A stretch of 64,000 bases of DNA, taken from positions 372,001-436,000 of the forward strand of contig CANMQX010000003.1 of assembly GCA_947500135.1 (NCBI GenBank). Direction: 5' to 3'. Shown in pieces: positions 36,620-46,300 of this stretch. The notes below the pieces were generated by a model. The model saw nothing but the letters and a program-made list of their open reading frames with translations, did not search any database and was not told where the DNA came from. Position numbers and translations under genes: made by a program. Numbering within the stretch: the stretch's first letter is position 1; each line of letters starts with the position of its first letter. The stretch is from an uncultured Paracoccaceae bacterium. GTDB taxonomy: Bacteria > Pseudomonadota > Alphaproteobacteria > Rhodobacterales > Rhodobacteraceae.

Positions 36620-36790
36620 CTCCGCGCGGGGAGTATTTGGGGCAAAATGATAAACACTTTGCCCGGGCGATAAACAATCGTTCATCACTTTGCACGGTCA
36701 ACGGCTCTCCAGCCTGTTCCGCGTGATGAAATTCGGCATTCATGGTTAATTTTGTCTTATCATTTTGCCAAAAATACTCCCGCGCCGGAG
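36620..36790. repeat. Large inverted element (34-nt arms) between DUF1491 gene and recO
   Basis: Arm 1 (36620-36653) and arm 2 (36757-36790) are reverse complements at 28 of 34 positions. The matching core is ggagtattt..ggcaaaatgataa, and the inner gap is 103 nt. Elements of the form GCC-rich/agtatttttggcaaa are familiar as gene-end repeats in Rhodobacteraceae. Two facing copies would give hairpins on either strand and may close the upstream operon and insulate recO. Confidence 0.65.
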
Positions 36791-36876
36791 GCGTCCTGCC
36801 CTTAAACCACTATGCACCGCTTGCATTATGGCACCCCCTTGGCCGAAGTTGCGTTTATGCATTGGCAGGTTAACCC

Positions 36877-37605
36877 ATGATCAGTTGGACAGATGAAGGC
36901 GCCGTTCTGGCAAGCCGCCCCTTTGGCGAAGCCTCGGTGATCCTTGAGGTGTTCACCGCCACCCATGGTCGCCACGCGGGCGTTGTGCGCGGTGGGACCA
37001 GCCGCAAAATGACCCCGGCTATTCAGCCCGGCGCCCAAATTGCCGTGACATGGAAGGCGCGACTTGATGATCATCTGGGCGCGTTCACATTGGAGCCGTT
37101 GCGCAGCCGTGCCACCGCGGCCATGGGTGGCCGGCTGTCACTGGCCGGACTGAACGCGGTTTGTGCCCTGCTGACCCATGTGCTGCCCGAACGCGAGGCG
37201 CATAATGAACTTTATACCCGGACAATCCAGTTGCTCGATCTTCTGGGCCAGGCTGACATCTGGCCCCTGGCCTATCTGCGCTGGGAACAGGCGTTGCTGG
37301 ATGATCTTGGTTTTGGCCTGGATCTGTCGCAATGCGCCGTGCATGGCGTGAACGAGGATCTGATCTATATCTCACCCAAATCCGGCAGGGCGGTCAGCCG
37401 CGAAGGCGCAGGGGAGTGGGCGGACAGGATGCTGCCCCTGCCGCCGGTTCTGGCGGGTAAAGGTGACGCCAGCGCGGGCGACATTCTGACGGCACTGGGG
37501 ACGACCGGCTATTTCATCGAAAACCGGCTGATCAAGAGTCTTGGGGATCGCCCCGTTCCCGGTGCGCGCGCGCGCCTGTTAGAGGCGATCAAGCGGAATG
37601 GCTAA
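36877..37605 (+). CDS. recO: DNA repair protein RecO
   Basis: A 242-residue recombination mediator that helps RecA load on SSB-coated gaps with RecR. The OB-fold N terminus reads [32 protein letters not shown]. The helical domain includes [23 protein letters not shown], and the zinc-knuckle cysteines are reduced, as usual in alphaproteobacteria. It closes the plus-strand operon. Confidence 0.95.
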   Translation: MISWTDEGAVLASRPFGEASVILEVFTATHGRHAGVVRGGTSRKMTPAIQPGAQIAVTWKARLDDHLGAFTLEPLRSRATAAMGGRLSLAGLNAVCALLTHVLPEREAHNELYTRTIQLLDLLGQADIWPLAYLRWEQALLDDLGFGLDLSQCAVHGVNEDLIYISPKSGRAVSREGAGEWADRMLPLPPVLAGKGDASAGDILTALGTTGYFIENRLIKSLGDRPVPGARARLLEAIKRNG

Positions 37606-37670
37606 TGGTTAGGCCAACGTTTACCTTTGCGCCGCACGGTCCGTTACTGCACCGATGTTGGCAGAGTGGT

Positions 37671-37713
37671 CCGACGTTTTGCCGACGTCCCGCCGACGCT
37701 TTGCCGACAGCCC
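37671..37713. repeat. Tandem 11-bp repeat between recO and ETF-QO
   Basis: Four head-to-tail units start at 37671, 37682, 37693 and 37704: CCGACGTTTTG, CCGACGTCCCG, CCGACGCTTTG and CCGACAGCCC. The period equals one helical turn. It lies in a 209-nt convergent gap that holds no convincing gene; a 67-codon frame over it lacks any sign of coding. It may be a protein-binding array or a slipped repeat. Confidence 0.5.
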
Positions 37714-37814
37714 AAAAACCAGCAAATGCTGCTGATTAACCGTGATTCGCCTGCATCTGCGAGAGATCGCCGCATGCACCCCACCGAACGTTGCGCGCGG
37801 CCAATATTCCGGGT

Positions 37815-39464
37815 TCACATATTTGGATAATTCGGCCCGTCGCCGCCCTGCGGGACCGTCCAGGTGATGTTCTGGCTTGGGTCCTTGATATCGCAGGTTT
37901 TGCAATGCACGCAGTTCTGGAAGTTGATGACAAAACGGGTGTCTTTGCCTTCTTCCTCTACAAATTCATAAACACCAGCGGGGCAGTAACGTGCTGATGG
38001 ACCAGCATATTTCGCCAGATTAACATCAACAGGCACGCTTGGGTCGATCAGCTGTAAATGCGCAGGCTGGCTTTCTTCGTGATTGGTAAAGCTGAAGGAC
38101 ACATTGGTCAGACGATCAAAGGACAAGGTGCCATCGGGTTTGGGATAGTCGATCGGCTTGTGTTTACTGGCCTCTTCGGTCGCGTCAGCATCGGATTTGC
38201 CATGCGCCAGCGTGCCCAGAAACCCGAGGCCAAATGTGTTCATCCACATATCCATCCCACCGATACCGAGCGAGGCGACAAGGCCATACTTTGACCACAA
38301 GGGTTTGACGTTGCGCACTTTTTTCAGGTCATCACCAATCGCGCCCTTGCGCACAGCGGCGTCATAGCCGCCAATGATGTCACCACCGCGACCCGCCTTG
38401 ATCGCCGTCACAGCGGCCTCTGCCGCCTCGATCCCGGAAAGCATTGCGTTATGGTTGCCCTTGATGCGCGGCACGTTGACCATACCTGCCGAACAGCCCA
38501 GCAAGGCACCGCCGGGGAATTCAAGCTGCGGCATCGATTGATAGCCGCCTTCGGAAATAGCACGGGCGCCATAGGCAACCCGTTTGCCGCCTTTCAGAAG
38601 GTCGGCTACCATCGGGTGATGTTTGAACCGCTGGAATTCCATGTAAGGGAAAACATGCGGGTTCTTGTAGTTCAGGTGGGTCACAAAACCCACATAAACT
38701 TGATTATTTTCAAGATGATAGATGAATGAACCGCCACCTGCATTGCTGCCCAGTGGCCAACCCATCGTGTGGGTCACGGTGCCTTCGCGGTGCTTTTCAG
38801 GGTCTATTTCCCAGATTTCCTTCATCCCCAGACCGTATTTCTGAACATCATGGCCAGCGCCCAGATCGTATTTGGCGATCACCTGTTTCGACAGGGATCC
38901 GCGCACGCCTTCGGACAGGAAAACGTATTTGCCGTGCAGCTCCATCCCCGGTTCATAAGATGGGCCAGGGGTGCCATCTTCGGCCTTGCCGAACTCACCG
39001 GCGACCACGCCTTTGACCTCACCATCATCACCAAAAACCAGTTCCGAACAGGCCATGCCGGGGAAAATCTCAACACCCATTTCTTCGGCCTGTTCCGCCA
39101 TCCAGCGGCAGACATTTCCCATGGAAACAATATAGTTACCGTGATTATTCATCAGCGGCGGCATGACGAAATTGGGGATGCGCAGCTTGCCCGCCTCGCC
39201 CAGCATATAGAAATTGTCTTCCTTGACAGGGACGTTCAGCGGTGCGCCTTTTTCCTTCCAATCCGGGATCAATCGGTTCAGGCCAGCAGGGTCCAGAACA
39301 GCACCTGACAGGATATGCGCGCCGACTTCGGACCCTTTTTCAAGGACAACCACATTCAGGTCGGCATCCAATTGTTTCAGACGGATCGCCGCTGACAGGC
39401 CTGCAGGCCCGGCACCCACGATAACCACGTCATATTCCATTGCTTCGCGTTCAATCTCGGCCAT
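37815..39464 (-). CDS. Electron transfer flavoprotein-ubiquinone oxidoreductase
   Basis: A 549-residue membrane-associated flavo-iron-sulfur enzyme that passes electrons from ETF (fatty-acid, choline and amino-acid oxidation) to ubiquinone. FAD-binding [13 protein letters not shown] is at 17-29. [22 protein letters not shown] belongs to the quinone domain. The 4Fe-4S ligands sit in [10 protein letters not shown] and [15 protein letters not shown] near the C terminus. I use ATG 39464 with AAGGATG upstream; the frame extends 27 codons further without similarity. Confidence 0.96.
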   Translation of the reverse strand: MAEIEREAMEYDVVIVGAGPAGLSAAIRLKQLDADLNVVVLEKGSEVGAHILSGAVLDPAGLNRLIPDWKEKGAPLNVPVKEDNFYMLGEAGKLRIPNFVMPPLMNNHGNYIVSMGNVCRWMAEQAEEMGVEIFPGMACSELVFGDDGEVKGVVAGEFGKAEDGTPGPSYEPGMELHGKYVFLSEGVRGSLSKQVIAKYDLGAGHDVQKYGLGMKEIWEIDPEKHREGTVTHTMGWPLGSNAGGGSFIYHLENNQVYVGFVTHLNYKNPHVFPYMEFQRFKHHPMVADLLKGGKRVAYGARAISEGGYQSMPQLEFPGGALLGCSAGMVNVPRIKGNHNAMLSGIEAAEAAVTAIKAGRGGDIIGGYDAAVRKGAIGDDLKKVRNVKPLWSKYGLVASLGIGGMDMWMNTFGLGFLGTLAHGKSDADATEEASKHKPIDYPKPDGTLSFDRLTNVSFSFTNHEESQPAHLQLIDPSVPVDVNLAKYAGPSARYCPAGVYEFVEEEGKDTRFVINFQNCVHCKTCDIKDPSQNITWTVPQGGDGPNYPNM

Positions 39465-39686
39465 CGTCACATCCTTTTCGCGGGAGGGGCGCACCCCTTT
39501 TATCAAGTCGCAGCAAGGGTTACCCGAGGAACGGTTTCGGGGCAATCAAGACACGACGTCAAAATGGTCCTGCGCGACACCAGATCGCGGGTTCGTATGA
39601 TTACAGGTGGCCACAAACCGCCGGTTGAACGTCCCCGAACGCTAAGCTATGAACGTCCGATTGATGATTTTCGCCTTGGGGGCATT

Positions 39687-40157
39687 ATGGAAAAGATACC
39701 ACTGACCCGTGCCGGTTTTGACAAGCTTGATGCAGAGCTCAAGCATCTGAAATCTGTGGAACGTCCGGCGATCATCCGCGCCATTTCCGAGGCGCGCGAG
39801 CATGGTGATCTGTCCGAAAATGCAGAATATCATTCCGCCAAGGAAAAGCAGTCCTTCATCGAAGGGCGCGTGAAGGAACTTGAGGGCGTGATCTCTCTCG
39901 CTGATGTCATTGACCCTGCGAAATTGTCCGGCACGATCAAATTTGGTGCGACGGTTGAGATTGTTGATGAAGATACGGACGAAGAAAAGACCTATCAGAT
40001 CGTTGGCGAATACGAGGCCGATATCGAAAACGGCAAGCTGAACATGAAATCACCTCTGTCGCGTGCGCTGATCGGCAAGGATGAAGGCGACAGCGTCGAT
40101 GTCCGCACGCCGGGTGGCACGCGCAGCTATGAGATCTTGAAAATCAGCTACCTCTAG
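39687..40157 (+). CDS. greA: Transcription elongation factor GreA
   Basis: A 156-residue factor that rescues backtracked RNA polymerase by stimulating transcript cleavage. The coiled coil reads [27 protein letters not shown], with the acidic tip in [18 protein letters not shown]. The C-terminal FKBP-like domain ends [21 protein letters not shown] 39687 lies after TTGGGGG. It is divergent from ETF-QO across 222 nt that must carry both promoters. Confidence 0.96.
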   Translation: MEKIPLTRAGFDKLDAELKHLKSVERPAIIRAISEAREHGDLSENAEYHSAKEKQSFIEGRVKELEGVISLADVIDPAKLSGTIKFGATVEIVDEDTDEEKTYQIVGEYEADIENGKLNMKSPLSRALIGKDEGDSVDVRTPGGTRSYEILKISYL

Positions 40158-40167
40158 GGTGGGGCGC

Positions 40168-41133
40168 ATGGCGGATCAGCTGACACCGGCAGATGAAAAC
40201 CTGACTCGCATCGAAAAGATCGCGGCGGGGTTGGCGGTTGGCTGGCTTGTGGTTGTCAGCTTGTTCTTTTGGCTTCTGCCGCCCGCGCGCCAGCCGGGTG
40301 AAGCCTTTGACAGCCTGCGTTTTGTGCTGATGCTAATAGCGATTTTTATGCCCGTTGCGATGATCTGGGTCGCAACCACCGCCGCCCGATCCGCCCGGAT
40401 CATGCGCAAGGAATCGTTTCGCGTCCAAATGGCTATCGACGGGATGCGCCAGACCTATCAGGCGGCACAGGCCCAAAAGCCAGAACCGAATGTCGAAACC
40501 AAGCTGAATGAAATCGCCGAAACCGCCAAGCAAACACAGACCGCCGTGTCTGGTTTCACCTCACGGCGCGAGGTGTCGCGCCTGATCGTGCCGCAACCGG
40601 CCCCACAGCCCCCGGACCAACAAACGCTGCCGCTTGGGACATCAGCGGAAGAGATGGACCCGCCGCTGGACCGGCTGGACCTGATCCGTGCGCTGAACTT
40701 TCCCGATGATGAAAACGATCATGGCGGGTTTGCTGCGCTGCGCCGCACCTTGCGTGACCGCAACGCGCGCAGGTTGGTGCAGGCCAGTCAGGATGTGCTG
40801 ACACTGTTGTCGCAGGACGGGATTTACATGGATGATCTGCGCCCTGATCCGGCCAGTGCGGATGTCTGGCGCCGTTTTGCCAAGGGCGAACGTGGGCGCA
40901 GTATCGAAACACTGGGTGCGGTGCGCGACCGGTCATCGCTGGCATTGGCCACGGGGCGGATGCGTGAAGACACGATTTTTCGCGATACCGTCCATCATTT
41001 CCTGCGCAAGTTTGACCAGATGCTTATTACATTTGAAGAATTGGCCACCGATGCTGATCTGCTCGAACTGGCTGAAACCCGCACCGCACGGGCCTTCATG
41101 TTAATGAGCCGCGCGGGCGGTACATTCGACTGA
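40168..41133 (+). CDS. Conserved membrane protein of Rhodobacteraceae, unknown function
   Basis: A 321-residue protein with two N-terminal membrane helices (residues about 20-40 and 50-70), then a cytoplasmic part. Residues 80-125 look like a short coiled coil (IDGMRQTYQAAQAQKPEP), followed by a Pro/Gln linker. A helical C-terminal domain follows (RRTLRDRNARRLVQASQDVL, FLRKFDQMLITFEELATDADLL). I recall unannotated proteins of this type downstream of greA in the family. I use ATG 40168 after an AGGGTGGGG site. The AEC gene starts one base after its stop. Confidence 0.75.
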   Translation: MADQLTPADENLTRIEKIAAGLAVGWLVVVSLFFWLLPPARQPGEAFDSLRFVLMLIAIFMPVAMIWVATTAARSARIMRKESFRVQMAIDGMRQTYQAAQAQKPEPNVETKLNEIAETAKQTQTAVSGFTSRREVSRLIVPQPAPQPPDQQTLPLGTSAEEMDPPLDRLDLIRALNFPDDENDHGGFAALRRTLRDRNARRLVQASQDVLTLLSQDGIYMDDLRPDPASADVWRRFAKGERGRSIETLGAVRDRSSLALATGRMREDTIFRDTVHHFLRKFDQMLITFEELATDADLLELAETRTARAFMLMSRAGGTFD

Positions 41134-41134
41134 T

Positions 41135-42067
41135 ATGCTGGAAATCTTTCTGAAAACCCTGCCGTTTTTCATGTTGATTGCGGTGGGGTACGGTGCCGCA
41201 AGGACCCGGTTTTTCCCGCCAGAGGCGACGGCCTATCTGACCAAATTCGTGTTCTACTTTGCGCTGTCGGCGATGTTGTTCCGATTTTCGGCCAACCTGT
41301 CGCTGGATGCGATCCTCGATTGGCCCTTCGTGCTGGCCTATCTGGCGGGCACCGGGGTCATCTACCTTTTTGCAACCCTTGTTGCGATGCGGCGTGGGGT
41401 CGGCGTGGCCGAAGCAGCGGTGGAGGCGCAATGCGCCGTCATCGGCAATGTGGGTTTTCTGGGCATTCCGATGCTGGCGCTTTTGCTGGGCGAGGCCGCA
41501 GTCGGGCCGATTATGATGGTGCTGGCGGTCGATCTGATCGTCTTTGGCAGCCTGATCGTGATCCTGATCACCGGGTCACGCGACGGGCGGATGTCGCCAC
41601 GCATTCTGGTGACCGTGGCGCTGGGTCTGATCAAAAACCCGATGATCGTATCGATCTCTGCCGGGCTGATTGTGTCAGCCTATAAGGTCAACGTGCCGGT
41701 ACCCGTCAACGAATTCCTGACCTTGCTGGGCGGGGCGGCAACGCCGGGTGCGTTGTTCGCTATCGGGGCATCGCTGGCCACCAAATCAGCGGAACGGATG
41801 GCGGTGGCAGGCTGGCTATCGCTTTGCAAACTGGTGCTGCATCCCGCAGCGGTCGCCATCGCGGCCTTGCTGGTGTTCAAGATTGATGCCTATGCCGCCG
41901 GTGTCATGATTGCCGCTGCGGCCTTGCCGGTTGCAGGCAATGTTTACATCATCGCCCAGCATTATGGGGTCGCCCCTGCGCGGGTTTCCGCCTCCATCCT
42001 GATTTCGACGATCATCAGTATCGTGACGGTGTCGGCTGTCATTGCATGGGTGACTGGCTTCCAGTAG
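41135..42067 (+). CDS. AEC family transporter (auxin efflux carrier-like)
   Basis: A 310-residue inner-membrane carrier with about ten hydrophobic segments arranged as two five-helix halves. Family features include the GYGAARTRFFPPEA opening, VIGNVGFLGIPMLALLLGEAA in the first half and ALPVAGNVYIIAQHYGVAPARVSASILISTI in the second. Bacterial members move dicarboxylates or other small acids; the substrate is unknown. It is tightly spaced after the preceding membrane-protein gene. Confidence 0.88.
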   Translation: MLEIFLKTLPFFMLIAVGYGAARTRFFPPEATAYLTKFVFYFALSAMLFRFSANLSLDAILDWPFVLAYLAGTGVIYLFATLVAMRRGVGVAEAAVEAQCAVIGNVGFLGIPMLALLLGEAAVGPIMMVLAVDLIVFGSLIVILITGSRDGRMSPRILVTVALGLIKNPMIVSISAGLIVSAYKVNVPVPVNEFLTLLGGAATPGALFAIGASLATKSAERMAVAGWLSLCKLVLHPAAVAIAALLVFKIDAYAAGVMIAAAALPVAGNVYIIAQHYGVAPARVSASILISTIISIVTVSAVIAWVTGFQ

Positions 42068-42096
42068 CCATAAGACAAACCGGTGTGGAGAGTATG

Positions 42097-42927
42097 ATGG
42101 AAACTGTTTCAGAAAATCGGTGCTTTGGTGGCACCCAGGGCGTCTATAAACACGCCTCAACCGCCTGCAATTGCGAGATGACATTCGCGGTGTTTCTACC
42201 GGCAGAGGCCGCACATGGCGCGGTGCCGGTGCTGTGGTTTCTATCAGGCCTGACCTGTACCCACGAAAACGCGATGACCAAGGCGGGCGCGCAGGCCTGG
42301 GCGGCAGAACACGGGATCGCACTGGTCTTTCCTGATACCTCCCCGCGCGGCGAAGATGTGGCCAATGATGAGGCTTATGATCTGGGCCAGGGTGCGGGTT
42401 TCTATCTGAACGCAACGCAGGAGCCGTGGAAGCCGCATTTCCAGATGTGGGATTACATCGCCACAGAATTGCCCGGCATTCTGGCCGCAAATTTCCCGAT
42501 TGATATGGATAGCCAATCGATCACCGGTCATTCCATGGGCGGGCACGGGGCGCTGACGCTGGCCATGTCTTTGCCCGGGCGGTTCCGCTCTGTTTCCGCC
42601 TTTGCCCCGATCTGCCATCCAACGGGCAGCGACTGGGGCCGCAAACAGTTCACGGCCTATATGGGCAGTGATGAAGAGCTGTGGAAACCGCATGATGCGA
42701 GCCTCCTGATGCGTGAACACGGGTTTGCCGGGCCGATGTTGATCGACACCGGCACTGACGACCAATTCGGCGACCTTCTTGGCACCGAACAGATGGCCGG
42801 TGCCATCGCGGCCCGCCGCCAATACGCCCATATCCGGCTGCAAAAGGGCTATGATCATTCTTACTTCTTCATCTCGACCTTTATGGAAGACCACGTCACC
42901 TTCCATGCCGAGGCGCTTTATCAGTGA
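42097..42927 (+). CDS. fghA: S-formylglutathione hydrolase
   Basis: A 276-residue esterase D-type hydrolase that completes glutathione-dependent formaldehyde oxidation to formate. The nucleophile Ser146 is in [12 protein letters not shown]. The oxyanion region is [18 protein letters not shown], the acid is in [10 protein letters not shown] and the base in [11 protein letters not shown] use ATG 42097 with GGAG six nt upstream; ATG 42094 is equally in frame. The glutathione-dependent formaldehyde dehydrogenase is not in this window. The 3' end overlaps the DUF188 gene by 4 nt. Confidence 0.92.
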   Translation: METVSENRCFGGTQGVYKHASTACNCEMTFAVFLPAEAAHGAVPVLWFLSGLTCTHENAMTKAGAQAWAAEHGIALVFPDTSPRGEDVANDEAYDLGQGAGFYLNATQEPWKPHFQMWDYIATELPGILAANFPIDMDSQSITGHSMGGHGALTLAMSLPGRFRSVSAFAPICHPTGSDWGRKQFTAYMGSDEELWKPHDASLLMREHGFAGPMLIDTGTDDQFGDLLGTEQMAGAIAARRQYAHIRLQKGYDHSYFFISTFMEDHVTFHAEALYQ

Positions 42928-43379
42928 TCTATATCGACGCCGACGCCTGCCCGGTAAAGGCCGAGGTGGAGCGTGTCGGCACACGCCATAAGCTCAAGAT
43001 GTTCGTGGTCTCTAACGGCGGCATCCGGCCATCGGCCAATCCGTTTGTGGAAACCGTTGTGGTGCCCGACGGGCCTGATGTGGCTGACATGTGGATTGCC
43101 GACAGGGCAAAGGTGGGCGATGTGGTGATCACCGGTGACATCCCGCTTGCCGCGCGCTGCATCGAAAACGGCGCTTTGGTGCTAAAACATAATGGCGAGG
43201 CTCTGACCGACAAAAACATCGGCAATGTGTTGGCCACGCGGGATTTGATGGCTGATATGCGGGCCGCAGACCCATTTCGGCAAGGCGGCGGCAAACCCTT
43301 TGGCAAGGCTGACAGGGCGCGTTTCCTTGACGCGTTGGAACGGATGGTGCGACAGGCGGCACGTTTACGGACGCAATAG
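42924..43379 (+). CDS. YaiI/YqxD family (DUF188) protein
   Basis: A 151-residue protein with the PIN-like DUF188 fold. [17 protein letters not shown] at the start supplies the acidic residues. [30 protein letters not shown] and [17 protein letters not shown] complete the family pattern. It is a predicted nuclease of unknown target. GTG 42924 overlaps the fghA stop. Confidence 0.9.
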   Translation: MIYIDADACPVKAEVERVGTRHKLKMFVVSNGGIRPSANPFVETVVVPDGPDVADMWIADRAKVGDVVITGDIPLAARCIENGALVLKHNGEALTDKNIGNVLATRDLMADMRAADPFRQGGGKPFGKADRARFLDALERMVRQAARLRTQ

Positions 43380-43418
43380 GGATAGACAGTACCGGCCATC
43401 GCTGCGACCACTGGCAGT

Positions 43419-44351
43419 ATGAACCGGCTTGGCACCATATCCCCTGCCTCACTTGGGGCGCTTTGCGCGGCGGCCGCGGTGATGCTGCTGTCGATCAACG
43501 ATGTGGCGATCAAGTTTCTGAGCGAAGATTACGCTTTGCATCTGGTGGTGCTGATCCGGTCAGTGATCGGGCTGATCATCATTCTGGCCGTGATCGCGCC
43601 ATTTACCGACGGCTGGACCATCGCGCGGACCAGTCGTTTGCGCATGCATCTGCTGCGCGGGCTTTGTGTGGTCACGGCCAATATGACGTTCTTTCTGGGG
43701 CTGGCAGCCATGCCACTGGCCGATGCGGTGGCGATCTTTTTCATCAGCCCGCTGGTGATCACCGGGTTTTCGGTGATCTTTCTGGGGGAAACGGTCGGGC
43801 CGCGACGTTGGGCAGCGATTGGGGTCGGGTTTGTCGGTGTGCTGGTCATGATGCGCCCCGGCACGGCGGCGTTTCAGCTTGCATCGCTGTTGCCGCTGGC
43901 GGCTGCGTTCTTTTACGCGGCGATCCACATCATCACCCGGCGGATCAAGGCCACCGAAAGCGCGGGCACAATGGCGTTTTACATCCAGTTGAGCTTCATC
44001 GTGGTTTGTCTGCTTATGGGACTGGCCGTTGGCGACGGACGGTTTGGAGACCAAAGCAATGCATCACTCGCCTTTCTTTTGCGGGAATGGAGCTGGCCCC
44101 AGCCTGCGCATTATCCGGCTTTTGCGGTGATTGGCATTGGCATCGGGTTCGGTGGCTATCTGATCAGTCAGGCCTACCGGGTCGGCGAGGCATCATTCGT
44201 GGCACCTTTCGAATATCTGGCCCTGCCGATGTCGGTGATCTGGGGGATTATCGTGTTTGCCGAATACCCCAGCGCGCTGGATTTTGTTGGCATGGCGCTG
44301 ATCCTTGGTGCTGGGCTCTTTGCGATTTGGCGGGATGCGCAGGTGAAATAG
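43419..44351 (+). CDS. DMT superfamily (EamA) transporter
   Basis: A 310-residue drug/metabolite transporter with ten predicted helices in two EamA repeats. LRMHLLRGLCVVTANMTFFLGLAAMPLADA and FFISPLVITGFSVIFLGETVGPRRWAAIGVGFVGV are characteristic of repeat one. The second repeat ends FAEYPSALDFVGMALILGAG. The substrate is unknown. It starts 39 nt after the DUF188 gene. Confidence 0.9.
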   Translation: MNRLGTISPASLGALCAAAAVMLLSINDVAIKFLSEDYALHLVVLIRSVIGLIIILAVIAPFTDGWTIARTSRLRMHLLRGLCVVTANMTFFLGLAAMPLADAVAIFFISPLVITGFSVIFLGETVGPRRWAAIGVGFVGVLVMMRPGTAAFQLASLLPLAAAFFYAAIHIITRRIKATESAGTMAFYIQLSFIVVCLLMGLAVGDGRFGDQSNASLAFLLREWSWPQPAHYPAFAVIGIGIGFGGYLISQAYRVGEASFVAPFEYLALPMSVIWGIIVFAEYPSALDFVGMALILGAGLFAIWRDAQVK

Positions 44352-44450
44352 TTTACACACGGCCGACGGTTGTTAAGGTATTGATACATTAAGGAAAGAG
44401 TTGATGATTCCCTTCGCAATGCATTCGGCCCCGCTTTTGATGGCCAGACA

Positions 44451-45377
44451 ATGACAGTGATGATCCCCTTTGCCGAGGGTGAGGCGCATCTGGATTGGCT
44501 GGCTTTGACGGATGCGCTTGCCGCCGGTCATCTGGGTCCGAAGGCGGACGTTGCGGATGTGTTTCTATACGAAGGCGACAACACCCTGCTGAACCGGTCG
44601 GCATGGATCGCGGGGATGGGGTTGGCCGTCAAATGCGCCACGATCTTTCCGGGCAACAAGGATGCCGGGAAATCGGCAATCGGCGGGGCGGTGAACCTGT
44701 TTTCGGGGCAGGATGGGGCGCTGGAGGCGATTTTGGATTTCCATTTGGTCACCAAATGGAAAACCGCAGGCGACAGCCTGTTTGCGGCGCGCCGTTTGGC
44801 ACGGCCTGACAGCCGCAATATCCTGATCGTCGGGGCGGGCACTGTAGGGCATTCCCTGCATCAGGCCTACAGCGCGGCTTTCCCACAGGCGCAGTTCACG
44901 ATCTGGAACAGATCATCCGACGGGGCAGCTGCATTTCAGGCAGATCACCCTGATGTGCAGATCGCCGCGGATCTGGAAAGCGCGGTGCAGTCCGCCGACA
45001 TCATCACAGTGGCCACGATGTCGCACGACCCGGTGATCAATGGGGACTGGCTGCAACCCGGGCAACATCTTGATCTGATCGGGGCCTATCGCCCCGACAT
45101 GCGCGAGGCTGACGACCGCGCGTTGCAGCGGGCATCGATTTTTGTTGATAGCCGGGACACGACAATTGGACATATCGGTGAGCTGATGATCCCGATTGCA
45201 AGCGGCGCTATCGCCGCTGGTGACGTGGTGGCAGACTATTATCAGCCAGATGCATTCCGGCGCAGCGATGACACAGAAATCACGTTGTTTAAGAATGGCG
45301 GCGGCGCCCATCTTGATTTGATGACCAGCAGGTACATACTGTCCGCCTGGCAAGGGGCGGGAAGGAACGGAAACTGA
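44451..45377 (+). CDS. Ornithine cyclodeaminase/mu-crystallin family protein
   Basis: A 308-residue NAD(P)-binding enzyme. The substrate-domain Lys61 is in LAVKCATIFPGN, and the dinucleotide motif GAGTVG is at 128-133 (NILIVGAGTVGHSLHQAY). The helix-dipole region reads DIITVATMSHDPVINGDWLQPGQHLDLIGAYRPDMRE. Members are ornithine cyclodeaminases, alanine dehydrogenases, ketimine reductases or opine-type enzymes; this one cannot be assigned further. It overlaps the next hydrolase gene by one base (TGATG). Confidence 0.87.
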   Translation: MTVMIPFAEGEAHLDWLALTDALAAGHLGPKADVADVFLYEGDNTLLNRSAWIAGMGLAVKCATIFPGNKDAGKSAIGGAVNLFSGQDGALEAILDFHLVTKWKTAGDSLFAARRLARPDSRNILIVGAGTVGHSLHQAYSAAFPQAQFTIWNRSSDGAAAFQADHPDVQIAADLESAVQSADIITVATMSHDPVINGDWLQPGQHLDLIGAYRPDMREADDRALQRASIFVDSRDTTIGHIGELMIPIASGAIAAGDVVADYYQPDAFRRSDDTEITLFKNGGGAHLDLMTSRYILSAWQGAGRNGN

Positions 45378-46297
45378 TGTGGTATGCTGCGACCCTGGCG
45401 GGGTTGGTTTTGCTCGCCGTGATCCCTTTTATCCGCGAACGGATGCGGCCCGCAGTCGGGGCGACAGCCCGGCACGGGGCCGATGGCGATTTCGCCCAAT
45501 TGTCGCAAGGAGTGACGCATTATCGATGGGTCGGGCCCACGCGTGGGCCGGTTGCGGTGTTAATCCATGGTCTGGCGACCCCGTCGGTTGCGATGGACGG
45601 CGTTGCCGAAGGGTTGGGCGCGATGGGCTATCGCGTGCTGATGTACGACCTTTACGGGCGCGGATTGTCGGATGCGCCGCCCGGTGCGCAGGACCGGGCG
45701 TTCTTTTTGCGGCAGTTGACCGATTTGCTTGCCCATCAGGACGCGGGTGACGATCTGACCTTGGTAGGTTATTCCATGGGTGGATCGATTGCGACTGCTT
45801 ACGCGGCTGAAAACACCTACCGGATCAAACGGATGATCCTGTTGGCCGGGGCAGGGGTGCAAGCCAACGAAAGCGGATTTGCCCGGTTCTGCCGGACCAC
45901 GCCGGTCCTGGGCGATTGGGTGCATGGCATGTTCGTCAAACGCCGGATCCTGTCGGCCATCCCCAAAGGAACGCGCCGCCCGGCTGTGCAAAAAGTCCTG
46001 ATGGCGCAGCGGCAAGAGTTGCACCGGCGCGGATATCTGCCCGCGATCTTGTCCAGCAGGCGCGGCATGCTTGCCGAGATACAGGAGGAAGAGCATCGCA
46101 AACTGGGCCGCGAAGATGTGCCAATCGTGGCGATCTGGGGCGAAAACGATCAGGTGATCCCGATCTCAGCATTGGGGCTTTTGGCGCAATGGAACCGCGA
46201 AGCGCGACAGGAAGTCGTTGAAGGGGCCGATCACGCCTTGCCCTATACGCATGATGACCAGTTGATCGAAGCCTTGCGGCTTGCCTTGCGGGACTAG
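45377..46297 (+). CDS. Alpha/beta hydrolase, membrane-anchored
   Basis: A 306-residue alpha/beta hydrolase with an N-terminal hydrophobic anchor (residues 2-19). The oxyanion His-Gly is at 64-65 (LIHGLATPS), the nucleophile Ser133 in LVGYSMGGSIAT, the acid in WGENDQVIPI, and the His in EGADHALPYTHDD. It resembles lysophospholipase/monoacylglycerol-type esterases. Coupled translation with the cyclodeaminase-like gene suggests joint use. Confidence 0.85.
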   Translation: MWYAATLAGLVLLAVIPFIRERMRPAVGATARHGADGDFAQLSQGVTHYRWVGPTRGPVAVLIHGLATPSVAMDGVAEGLGAMGYRVLMYDLYGRGLSDAPPGAQDRAFFLRQLTDLLAHQDAGDDLTLVGYSMGGSIATAYAAENTYRIKRMILLAGAGVQANESGFARFCRTTPVLGDWVHGMFVKRRILSAIPKGTRRPAVQKVLMAQRQELHRRGYLPAILSSRRGMLAEIQEEEHRKLGREDVPIVAIWGENDQVIPISALGLLAQWNREARQEVVEGADHALPYTHDDQLIEALRLALRD

Positions 46298-46300
46298 ACG

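Noticed and set aside
36620-36790. CRISPR-like repeats
   Set aside because: The repeated arms are inverted rather than direct, occur only twice and have no spacer series. No cas genes are in the window.
37627-37830. A 67-codon frame between recO and ETF-QO
   Set aside because: It spans the 11-bp tandem repeats and overlaps the end of ETF-QO. It has no ribosome site and an Arg/Cys-rich product without pattern.
43463-44392. A 309-codon plus-strand frame overlapping the DMT transporter
   Set aside because: It is a frame-shifted shadow of the EamA gene with an Arg/Gly/His-rich, non-membrane translation.
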